From RYN-111 sp963760125 (GTDB lineage Bacteria; Actinomycetota; Actinomycetes; Mycobacteriales; SCTD01): a DNA stretch of 64,000 nucleotides. A program made the position numbers and the translations under genes. The notes under the pieces are model-generated. The model was not told where the DNA came from. It made no database searches and saw nothing but the letters and a program-made list of their open reading frames with translations. Where the stretch lies: positions 186,001-250,000 of the forward strand of contig CAVXBV010000010.1 in NCBI GenBank assembly GCA_963760125.1. The letters are read 5' to 3'. Of this stretch, positions 22,514 through 29,773 are shown piece by piece (positions within the stretch are counted from its first letter, which is position 1; every line of letters starts with the position of its first letter).

Positions 22514-22764
22514 CCGGACCCCTGGACCCGGCCCACGACCCGGATCGCTACGACCCCGAGCACGTGACCGCGGATGCGGTCGGCCCGCTCGACCCCGGCG
22601 CGGACCCCGACCGGTTCCGGCCCGCCGGCGGGGGGCGGACTCTTCCGGAGATGCTCGGTGAGGGCTCGCACGAGGACCCGCGCGACAACTGGCAGTGGCT
22701 GATCGGGCTCCTGTCGGTGCTCGCGTTCCTCGCGGTCGTCAGCCTGGTCGTCACGCTGCTCTGA
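22510..22764 (+). CDS. Small tail-anchored membrane protein, hypothetical
   Basis: An 84-residue protein. The first 58 residues are acidic and Pro/Asp-rich with a repeated DPxHDPDRY-like pattern (LDPAHDPDRYDPEHV, LDPGADPDRFRP). One membrane helix follows (about 62-83: WLIGLLSVLAFLAVVSLVVTLL) at the extreme C-terminus. ATG overlaps the pruA stop, so it is translationally coupled to pruA. Function unknown. Confidence 0.6.
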
Positions 22765-22790
22765 CCCCGCGGATGGGGCATCATGCCGCC

Positions 22791-23156
22791 ATGGGCGAAC
22801 CGGACGGTCTGGTCGACGAGGCGGTCCTCGACGAGCTGGGCCAGCAGGTGGGCGCCGAGAGCGTCCAGCTGATCATCTCGGCACTGCTCGCCGACCTCGG
22901 CCCCGCAGTGGCACGGATCGAGCAGGCGCGTGCCGCCCGGGAGCGCGATCTCCTGCTGCGTGAAGCCCACCGCCTCAAGGGCGCCGTCGGCTCGTTGGGG
23001 GCCCGAGACCTGGCGGCACGTCTGCTGCAGGTCCAGCTCGGCGCGGCGGAGGACCCGTGGGAGGCGTTGGACGCGCTCGTCGCATCGATCGGCACGAGCG
23101 CCGCGGCCACCTCGGACCTGCTCCTCACCTACGGCGCTGGCCTACGCCAGAACTAG
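22791..23156 (+). CDS. HPt (histidine phosphotransfer) domain protein
   Basis: A 121-residue single-domain protein with the HPt signature REAHRLKGAVGSLGA; the His in AHRLKG (about residue 62) is the phospho-acceptor. HPt proteins relay phosphate between a hybrid sensor kinase and a response regulator. No kinase or intact regulator is encoded nearby, so its partners lie elsewhere. ATG at 22791, 26 bases after the previous stop. Confidence 0.75.
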   Translation: MGEPDGLVDEAVLDELGQQVGAESVQLIISALLADLGPAVARIEQARAARERDLLLREAHRLKGAVGSLGARDLAARLLQVQLGAAEDPWEALDALVASIGTSAAATSDLLLTYGAGLRQN

Positions 23157-23291
23157 GGCGCCCGCCCGGCGTCCTGACGGGAGCGTGCAGCAGGGCGGCC
23201 CCCGTGGCGGGTGCCTGTTTCTGCCAGGGTGTGTCAGCATCACTCCAGTTTCCGTCGCTGCAGGGCGGCGGTCAGCGGATGAGGGGCGCCC

Positions 23292-25100
23292 ATGAACGCA
23301 GTACGACGAGGGCTCGGCATGGCGGCGGTGGCCATCTTCCTGGTGGTGACGGCCGGTCCAGCGGCGGCGCACGAGGAGCGAGCCTCGGAGTTCCCTCCGG
23401 GTACGGGAAGCACCCCGACGTACCGGTCGTACGACGCGGCGAAGCCCCACCTGGTCGTCTGCAAGCCGGAGAGCCGACGGCTCATCGCGGCGATGACGAA
23501 CGCCAAGGTCAAGGCGCTCAACACGAAGCTGCTCCCGCAGTGCGCCTTCGAGCACATCCAGGCCGCCGTCGACGCGGTGAAGACCCAGGGAACCAACATC
23601 TACCTGCTCCCGGGCACCTACCGCGAGGAGCCGTCGTACGCGCCGGCGTGCACCGAGGGGTACACCGGCGGCATCGTCAGCTACGAGCTGATCTACAGCT
23701 GCGGCGAGGTCATCAACCTGGTCACCGTCGCCGGGGACGACCCGGCCGACCCCGACATCGTCTGCGACGGGCCGCGGTGCAACCTGCAGATCGAGGGCAC
23801 CGGCGAGCGCAAGGAAGACGTCGTGCTCCGCGGCGGGTTCGGACCCGATGGCGACTGGATCAAGCACAACGGCATCAAGGCCGACCGCGCCGACGGCTTC
23901 TACCTGCGCAACATCACCGCTGAGCTGTTCCGTGAGAACGCGATCTACGTCCACGAGACCGACGGCTACGTCCTGGACCGCATCAACGTCCGGCACAACG
24001 ACCTGTACGGCGCGTTGACGTTCACCTCTGATCACGGGCTGGTCAAGGACTGCGAGGCGTCGTACAACGGCGACTCGGGCATCTACCCGGGCGGCCAGGC
24101 CGACGTCAACAAGGACAGCACGATCACCGGTCCCCTCAAGCGCTGGGCGATCGAGGTCACCGGTTGCGAGAGCCACCACAACGCCCTCGGGCACTCCGGC
24201 ACCGCGGGGAACTCCGTCTACTTCCACGGCAACGACTACCACGACAACGGCGCCGGTTTCGTCACCGACTCCTTCGTGCCCAACCACCCCGGGATGCCGC
24301 AGGACCACGCCTGGATCACGGGCAACCGGATCCACAGCAACAACAACAACTACTACAAGCAGTTCGTCCAGAGCGGGATCTGCGCGAAGAAGCCGGCCGA
24401 GCGAGGGTACGAGGAGGGGACGGTGTGTCCGGCGTTCCCCGTTCCGGTCGGGACCGGGATCCTCATCGCCGCGGGCAACTACAACTACATCAACGACAAC
24501 CTCGTCTACGACAACTGGCGGGCCGGCGCGATGCTGTTCTGGGTTCCCGGTGCGATCCGTGAGGACTACGCCCCTGCCTCGCAGTACGACACGTCGAACG
24601 GCAACTGGTTCAAGAACAACCGGATGGGCTTCCACCCGAGCGGTGTGACCCAGCCGAACGGCGTCGATTTCTCGTGGGACGAGCAGGGCATCGGCAACTG
24701 CTGGGAGGGCAACGTCTCCTCCACCGCCACGATCACCGACGACGCGGTCATCCCGCTGCCCACCTGCGCCTCGGGCGGGTCGGTCTCGCCCATCGGCAAC
24801 GTCGCCAAGACCGCGCTCAACGCGCCGTGCGCGACCTACGACCGCGAGGACGAGCCTGACCCGGTCGGCTGCAACTGGTTCGACGACCCGGTGCGGCCGG
24901 CGGCGCGCCAGGACGCACCCGGTGACGCTGCCGCGTCGGCGAGTCCGGCCCCGGCCCCGGCGTCGGCGAGCCCGCCGGCGCTGGCTGTGGTGGACACGGG
25001 CGACGGCCTGGCTGCTACGGGGGCGTCAGTGCTCCCCGCCGTGCTCGGCCTGCTGCTGGCCGGGGTGGCGCTGAGGGTCCACCGGCGGCGGTCGGCATGA
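23292..25100 (+). CDS. Secreted right-handed beta-helix protein with sortase-type C-terminus
   Basis: A 602-residue surface protein with a signal peptide cleaved near AAAHEE (about residue 27). A parallel beta-helix spans about 70-480, shown by Asn/Gly-rich turns such as GNSVYFHGNDYHDNGAGF, ITGNRIHSNNNN and YINDNLVYDNW. It has several Cys pairs, an Ala/Pro/Ser linker (about 535-565), the sorting-like motif LAATG, a helix and RRRS. The LAxTG form suits class E sortases of high-GC actinobacteria. Beta-helices often bind or cleave polysaccharide, but no catalytic site is evident. ATGA overlap with the following membrane-protein gene. Confidence 0.8.
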   Translation: MNAVRRGLGMAAVAIFLVVTAGPAAAHEERASEFPPGTGSTPTYRSYDAAKPHLVVCKPESRRLIAAMTNAKVKALNTKLLPQCAFEHIQAAVDAVKTQGTNIYLLPGTYREEPSYAPACTEGYTGGIVSYELIYSCGEVINLVTVAGDDPADPDIVCDGPRCNLQIEGTGERKEDVVLRGGFGPDGDWIKHNGIKADRADGFYLRNITAELFRENAIYVHETDGYVLDRINVRHNDLYGALTFTSDHGLVKDCEASYNGDSGIYPGGQADVNKDSTITGPLKRWAIEVTGCESHHNALGHSGTAGNSVYFHGNDYHDNGAGFVTDSFVPNHPGMPQDHAWITGNRIHSNNNNYYKQFVQSGICAKKPAERGYEEGTVCPAFPVPVGTGILIAAGNYNYINDNLVYDNWRAGAMLFWVPGAIREDYAPASQYDTSNGNWFKNNRMGFHPSGVTQPNGVDFSWDEQGIGNCWEGNVSSTATITDDAVIPLPTCASGGSVSPIGNVAKTALNAPCATYDREDEPDPVGCNWFDDPVRPAARQDAPGDAAASASPAPAPASASPPALAVVDTGDGLAATGASVLPAVLGLLLAGVALRVHRRRSA

Positions 25101-25705
25101 CCCTGCTGGAAGCGATGCCCGCCGCTGCCCCTCCCGTGCCGCGCGGCAAGCGCTCCCGGGCCCTTCCGCTGCTGGCCGCTCTCGCGGTCGTGGCGGGTGT
25201 CGCCACCAGCCTGGTCGTTGCCGCGCCGCGGCTCGCGTCGTTCGGCGACGTCGCGCCGCGGGCGGTGGGCGCTCCCTACGTCACCGTGCCGGAGTACGGC
25301 GCCAAGGGCGCGCACATCCTCGGCTACGTGCACGACGCGAAGGTGCAGCTGACCCTGCCGATCCGCAACACCGGCCGGCTCCCGGTGACCATCCGCGCCG
25401 TCGACCTCGGCGGCGGGCCGGCGCCGCTCCTCGTCGTGCGCGGTGGCCCTGGGCTGCCCGTGACGGTGTGGCCGGGGCGCTCCGCCGAGGTGACGGTCGA
25501 CGCGGTCCTGACCAACTGCCGCTACTACCACGAGCGCGCGCTGGAGACGTTCCCCGGCGCCACCGTGCGGTTCAGCACGCTAGGCCGCACGGACGTGCGC
25601 AGTGTGACGTTCGACCGGCCGATCATGATCAAGGGCCCGATGCTGGTCGGTTGTCCTGGTCGCAAGCTGGACCGGTCCGCGGAGAACCGCAGCGACCTGC
25701 TGTAG
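25097..25705 (+). CDS. Membrane-anchored beta-rich protein, partner of the beta-helix protein
   Basis: A 202-residue protein with one N-terminal membrane helix (about 23-45) and an extracellular domain of about 150 residues. The domain has an Ig-like strand pattern (VQLTLPIRNTGRLPVTIRAV, LPVTVWPGRSAEVTVDAVL) and two Cys that could form a disulfide. I do not recognise the family. Translational coupling (ATGA) to the beta-helix gene suggests they work together at the cell surface. Confidence 0.6.
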   Translation: MTLLEAMPAAAPPVPRGKRSRALPLLAALAVVAGVATSLVVAAPRLASFGDVAPRAVGAPYVTVPEYGAKGAHILGYVHDAKVQLTLPIRNTGRLPVTIRAVDLGGGPAPLLVVRGGPGLPVTVWPGRSAEVTVDAVLTNCRYYHERALETFPGATVRFSTLGRTDVRSVTFDRPIMIKGPMLVGCPGRKLDRSAENRSDLL

Positions 25706-25716
25706 GCCCGCCTCGG

Positions 25717-25983
25717 TCAGGCCAGGGACAGGAACAGCTTCTCGAGCTTGGCGGTGTCGACGTCGCGCTGGTCGGCGTCGTCGCTGGCCAGGCACTGCTT
25801 GAGGCCGCTCGCCACGATGCTGAAGCCGGCCTTGTCGAGTGCCCGCGAGACGGCCGCGAGCTGCGTGACGACGTCCTCGCACTCGCGGCCGCTCTCGAGC
25901 ATCCGGATGACCCCGGCGATCTGCCCCTCGGCGCGCCGCAGCCGGTTCATCGCGACCTTGGTCGCGTCGTCGTCGAGCTGCAC
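25717..25983 (-). CDS. CsoR/FrmR family repressor of the CstR (persulfide-sensing) type
   Basis: An 88-residue all-helical DNA-binding repressor. The family core MNRLRRAEGQIAGVIRMLES is present. Copper-sensing CsoR uses Cys-His-Cys, but here there are Cys35 and Cys64, 29 residues apart, with Gly60 where the ligand His would be. That two-Cys, no-His pattern is the CstR signature, in which persulfides crosslink the two thiols. The next gene encodes a rhodanese, and two ATACCC...GGGTAT operators lie upstream of the locus. GTG with AGGAGG upstream. The sensing role is inferred from residues and context. Confidence 0.8.
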   Translation of the reverse strand: MQLDDDATKVAMNRLRRAEGQIAGVIRMLESGRECEDVVTQLAAVSRALDKAGFSIVASGLKQCLASDDADQRDVDTAKLEKLFLSLA

Positions 25984-26017
25984 GGTGTGCCTCCTGGTCG
26001 GAACGGGATGGTGCTGA

Positions 26018-26332
26018 CTATGGCGCGCCGGTCTCCATCGGGTGGCCACCGGCCGCCCAGGCGCTCGTGCCGCCGGAGACCGACCGGGCGTCGAGCCCGG
26101 CCGCGTCCAGCAGGGTGGCGGCCTGCATGCTGCGGCCGCCGGACTGGCAGATGACGTAGACCGGCTGGTCGGACGGCAGCTCGTGCAGCCGTACCGGGAC
26201 GACACCCAGGGGCATGAGCTGCGCCCCCGGGACGTGGCCGGCGCGGTACTCGTCGCCCTCGCGCACGTCGAGGACGGTGGCTCCGTCGTCCTTGGCCTGG
26301 CGAAGGTCGTCAACGCTGACTTCGGTGATCAT
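26018..26332 (-). CDS. Single-domain rhodanese (sulfurtransferase)
   Basis: A 104-residue rhodanese with the active-site loop CQSGGRS and Cys62 as the persulfide-carrying residue. DVREGDEYRAGHVPGA is the conserved N-terminal block. It moves sulfane sulfur between thiols in the cytoplasm. It sits 57 bases after the MMPL gene and 34 bases before the CstR-like gene, so the three are probably one operon. ATG behind GAGAGGAA. Confidence 0.85.
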   Translation of the reverse strand: MITEVSVDDLRQAKDDGATVLDVREGDEYRAGHVPGAQLMPLGVVPVRLHELPSDQPVYVICQSGGRSMQAATLLDAAGLDARSVSGGTSAWAAGGHPMETGAP

Positions 26333-26388
26333 CGGTCGTTCCTCTCGTCGTGGGCCCTGGGCCCGGTTCGTTGAGGTGCCTGGTGGGT

Positions 26389-28545
26389 TCAGTGCCCGAA
26401 GGTGATGGTGGGGAGCACCCGGCGCAGCCAGGCCGGCGAGGCCCAGGCCGCGCGGCCGGTGAGCCGGAGCAGCACCGGGACGAGCAGCAGGCGCACCAGC
26501 AGCGCGTCCAGCAGCACGGCGATCCCCAGGATGATGCCCATCTCCTTGGGCGGCAGCGGGTCGGACAGCGAGAAGGTGAAGAACACCGCCACCATGACGC
26601 CGGCGGCCGCGAAGATCACCCGGCCGGAGTGGGCGACGCCGCCGACCATGGCCTCCTTCGGGTCGTGGCTGCGGTCCCAGTGCTCCTTGGCGCTGGCCAG
26701 CAGGAACACGGTGTAGTCCATGCCGATCGCGAAGATCATGGCGAAGAAGAACACCGGGCCCCAGGCGTCGAGGAAGCCCTGCGGCTCGAAGCCCAGCAGG
26801 CCGGAGCCCTTGCCGTCCTGGAAGACCAGCTTGGCGACACCGAAGGCGGCACCGGTGGCGAGCAGGTTGGTGAGCACGCCGAGCGCGGCGATCAGGGGTG
26901 CCTGCAGGGCGACCAGCAGCAGCAGGAAGCCGAGCACGAGCACCACCCCGATGACCAGCAGGGTCCGGTCCTTGAGCAGCGTCTCGAGGTCGTGGTTCTC
27001 CGCGGACGCGCCGCCGACCAGGGCCTCCGCCGGCAGGGCGGTGCGCAGCCGGTCGATGGCGGCGCCCATCTGCGCGTCGGACGGGTCGAGGGTCGGGACG
27101 GCCTGCAGGAGCACCCGGTCGCCGCCGCCGGGCATCGGCGGGGTGACCTGGGCGATCTGCGGATCGGCCTCGAGCGCGGCAGTGGTGGCGGCGGCAGACC
27201 CCGCGGGAGTGATGACCTGCAGCACACCGGGCGCGCCGGGTCCGAAGGCGTCGACGACGGTGCTGTAGCCGATGCGGCTGGCGGCGTCCTCCGGGACGAC
27301 CTTGATGCTGGGCATCCCGGTGCGCAGGCCCAGGACCGGGACGGCGAGCGCGACCAGGGCCACGAGGGCGACGGCGCCGTACGCGACGGGGCGCTTCCAC
27401 AGGCGCTCGGCCCAGGCGGCGAAGCGGGGGGAGCGGTGCTCGCCCGCGTGCACCCAGGGGAGCGAGAGCGCATCCACCCGGTCGCCCAGCCGCGCGAGGA
27501 CGGCGGGCAGCAGCGTGAGCGTCGCGCCGAGGACGAACAGGACGGCGAGCATGATGCCCAGGGCCATGGACCGTACGGCGGGGGACGGCACGAGCATCAC
27601 GGCGGACAGGCTGATGAGCACGGTGAGGCCGGAGAACAGCACGGCCTTGCCGGCGGTGTCCATCGTCTCGGCGACGGCCTGCTCGGAGTCCTCCGACTGG
27701 CCGAAGTGAGCGGCGCGGAACCGGACCACCATGAACAGCGCGTAGTCGATGCCGAGGGCGAGCGCGAACATCAGCGCGAAGTTCATGGCCCAGATCGAGA
27801 TGTCACCGACGAGCGAGCCGAGGTAGAGCGAGCCGGCCGCGGCGACCAGCCCGATGATCGTGAGCATCAGCGGGAGGCCGGCGGCCACCAGCGACCCGAA
27901 GGCCAGCACGAGGATCGCCAGCGTCACGGGCCAGCGAGATCAGCTCGCTCTTGATCATGGCGTCGCGGTTGGCGGCGTTGAAGTCGCTCCAGAGCACCGG
28001 AGCTGCCGGTCATGGCGACCTGCAGGTCGTCGGTGCCGAGGGCGGACAGCGGTCCCTTGAGGTCGTCGGCGGCGCGCACCATCTCGTTGGTGTCGGCGGT
28101 GGCGGCCCCGGCTGACAGCACCGCCGTACGGCCGTCCTGGCTGATCGAGCGTGCCTGGGGTGGGCTGCACGACCGACGCCACGCGCGGGTCGTCCTGGAG
28201 CAGCGTGGTCGCCTGGGCCAGGACCGCCTGGGCCTGGGGGGAGGTCAACTGGCCGGTGCGGCTGTGCACGACGACCTGCAGCGCGGCGCTCGACTGCCCG
28301 CCGAACTCTCGCTGGATGACGTCGCGGACGGCCACGGACTCCGAGCCCGACGCCTCCCAGCCTGCGCCCGCAAGGGCGTGCTCGACCTTGGGCGCGAAGG
28401 CGCCGAGCGAGAGCGCGACGACCGCCCACAGGACCAGCACCAGGCGGAAGTGCTGGGCCGTCCAGACGCCCAGCCTGCCGAGCGGGCCGTAGCGCGGTGC
28501 CGGCTGGTCGAGCGGTGGGGCCGCGGGGGTGAGGAGGTCTGTCAT
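26389..28545 (-). pseudogene. MMPL (RND-type) transporter, broken by three +1 frameshifts
   Basis: An MMPL-family proton-driven exporter of about 717 residues in two halves with about 12 helices. Examples are SWPVTLAILVLAFGSLVAAG and FALALGIDYALFMVVRFR in half 1 and MIFAIGMDYTVFLLAS in half 2, the GxDY elements being family hallmarks. ATG 28545 has AAGGAG upstream. Reading the conserved sequence requires three frame changes, each one extra base, near 28149, 27992 and 27934; together they restore the frame. The rest is intact. It lies behind a CstR-type operator, so export of a sulfur-related compound is possible, but substrates are unknown. Confidence 0.8.
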
Positions 28546-28596
28546 GCGGGGGTGCTCCTTCAGGAGGACGGGGAACGGGTCTGCGCAGAACAAGCA

Positions 28597-28627
28597 ACTA
28601 TACCCAGGGGGGTATTCCGGGAGGCAA
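28597..28627 (-). promoter_or_regulatory. Promoter with CstR/CsoR-type operator for the MMPL-rhodanese-repressor operon
   Basis: On the minus strand TTGCCT (28627-28622) and TATAGT (28602-28597) are separated by a long 19-bp spacer. The inverted repeat ATACCC-AGGG-GGGTAT at 28600-28615 fills the spacer and overlaps the -10. This matches the GC-rich centre with ATAC/GTAT ends known for CsoR/CstR operators. Repressor bound here would block the promoter. The downstream operon encodes the CstR-like protein itself, so autoregulation is expected. Confidence 0.7.
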
Positions 28628-28657
28628 CGGGACGGGGCTGTCTACGCCGGCGTGCGC

Positions 28658-28843
28658 TCAGCAGACGAAGCAGGTGAGGCTGGTCCAGGCGGCGAACGTG
28701 CCGGTGCCGCCCACCGCAAGCAGGTGCCACACCGGCAGAGGCTGAGACACCGTCACCTGCTCCACGCTCTCGGGTGCGGCAGGCGGCCCCGCCTCGACAG
28801 GCGGACGATCGGCCTGGTCGTCCAGGACGAGAGTCGGGCGCAC
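28658..28843 (-). CDS. Small membrane peptide with C-terminal CFVC, candidate CstR-regulated gene
   Basis: GTG 28843 is preceded by AGGGAGG at four bases and gives 61 residues. The first 36 are acidic and Pro-rich; the last 25 form one membrane helix (PVWHLLAVGGTGTFAAWTSL) ending in TCFVC, two cysteines at the very C-terminus. An in-frame ATG at 28897 overlaps the upstream operator and is less likely. The CstR-type operator at 28896-28910 lies about 50 bases upstream. No known family recognised; a thiol role is inference. Confidence 0.5.
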   Translation of the reverse strand: MRPTLVLDDQADRPPVEAGPPAAPESVEQVTVSQPLPVWHLLAVGGTGTFAAWTSLTCFVC

Positions 28844-28895
28844 CGGACCTCCCTGCGCAGGGGGCGGGCGAGCGCCCGCCGGAGTGGTGCCGACC

Positions 28896-28910
28896 ATACC
28901 CCCGGGGTAT
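28896..28910. promoter_or_regulatory. Second CstR/CsoR-type operator (ATACCCC-C-GGGGTAT)
   Basis: A perfect 15-bp inverted repeat with the same ATACCC/GGGTAT ends as the operator at 28600. On the minus strand it is followed by TATGGT, the same geometry as TATAGT at the first site, so it probably controls the small cysteine-tailed peptide gene at 28658-28843. Confidence 0.65.
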
Positions 28911-29010
28911 CCGCCGGAACCCCGGCTACAGGGCCACGGTCACCTTCCCCGACGTGACCATCGCCTCACCCCTGCGGTCGTTGGGGGTCGTTCCAGTGGG
29001 CTCCTGACCC

Positions 29011-29190
29011 GTGTCCCCGCCGCTGCCGGTCCGAACCGTCCAAGGTCCTCCAGCGGGCCTGGTCGCCGAGCAGTTGGCCGTGGTCACGCAGCAGCTCGCG
29101 TTGGCACGGGCCCTCGAGCGGCTGGCCACCGAGACCGAGAGGCACGCCGAGAGCATCGACCGCAAGACCGGTCCGTCACCCGTGCGCTGA
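29011..29190 (+). CDS. Possible 59-residue helical protein
   Basis: An open frame from GTG 29011 (the previous in-frame codon but one is TGA) to TGA 29190. Third positions are very GC-rich from about codon 17 on, as in real genes here. The product is mainly one long amphipathic helix: GLVAEQLAVVTQQLALARAL, then ERLATETERHAESIDRKTG. No ribosome site is visible. It could be a small gene or the tail of a decayed one. It lies between the sulfur locus and furA. Confidence 0.35.
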   Translation: MSPPLPVRTVQGPPAGLVAEQLAVVTQQLALARALERLATETERHAESIDRKTGPSPVR

Positions 29191-29232
29191 GACCTGTGGC
29201 GCACAGCAGTGCCGGACACCCGCGGGAGTAAC

Positions 29233-29260
29233 TTGACTCGTTCAAGAGAGGGGCTAGGCT
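29233..29260 (+). promoter_or_regulatory. furA promoter with overlapping inverted-repeat operator
   Basis: TTGACT (29233-29238) and TAGGCT (29255-29260) are 16 bases apart, and the GTG of furA is seven bases beyond, fitting a leaderless transcript. The inverted repeat CTTGA-CTCGT-TCAAG (29232-29246) overlaps the -35, a sensible FurA autorepression site. Confidence 0.6.
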
Positions 29261-29267
29261 GGCGGAC

Positions 29268-29702
29268 GTGCCCACCCCGCCGGATGCCTCGCAGCACGAG
29301 CAGGCGCTGCGGGCGGCCGACCTGCGGGTGACCCAGCCCCGGGTGGCGGTGCTCTCCGCCGTCCACGCCCACCCGCACGCCGACACCGAGGCGCTGATCC
29401 GCGCCGTGCGCCGGGAGCTGCCCGCCGTGTCCCACCAGGCGGTGTACGACGTGCTGCGCGCCCTCACCGCCGCCATGCTGGTGCGCCGCATCGAGCCCGC
29501 GGGTTCGGTGGCCCGCTACGAAGCACGCGTGGGGGACAACCACCACCACGTGGTCTGCCGGGAGTGCGGGACGATCGCCGACGTCGACTGCGCCACGGGC
29601 GCCACGCCCTGCCTGACGGCCGCGGAGGACCACGGCTTCGTCATCGACGAGGCCGAGGTCGTCTACTGGGGCCACTGCTCCACCTGCCGCACCGCCCCCT
29701 GA
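29268..29702 (+). CDS. furA: Fur family repressor FurA, regulator of katG
   Basis: A 144-residue Fur-type metalloregulator: winged helix (about 12-85, with LRVTQPRVAVLSAV and SHQAVYDVLRALT) and a dimer/metal domain. The metal site DNHHHVVCRECG and the second Cys pair CSTC form the structural zinc site. FurA represses katG and itself and is released by peroxide; katG starts 71 bases downstream, the classical actinobacterial arrangement. GTG start at the predicted transcription start. Confidence 0.9.
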   Translation: MPTPPDASQHEQALRAADLRVTQPRVAVLSAVHAHPHADTEALIRAVRRELPAVSHQAVYDVLRALTAAMLVRRIEPAGSVARYEARVGDNHHHVVCRECGTIADVDCATGATPCLTAAEDHGFVIDEAEVVYWGHCSTCRTAP

Positions 29703-29773
29703 CCGAGCACTCCCCGCCGTACCCGAACCACTGCCCTGCCTGACCCCTGAAGAAGCAACCGAGAGGAACCACC

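Noticed and set aside
28884..29231. 115-residue plus-strand frame between the sulfur locus and furA
   Set aside because: Translation is Arg/His/Pro-rich without structure; the shorter frame at 29011-29190 has better codon use.
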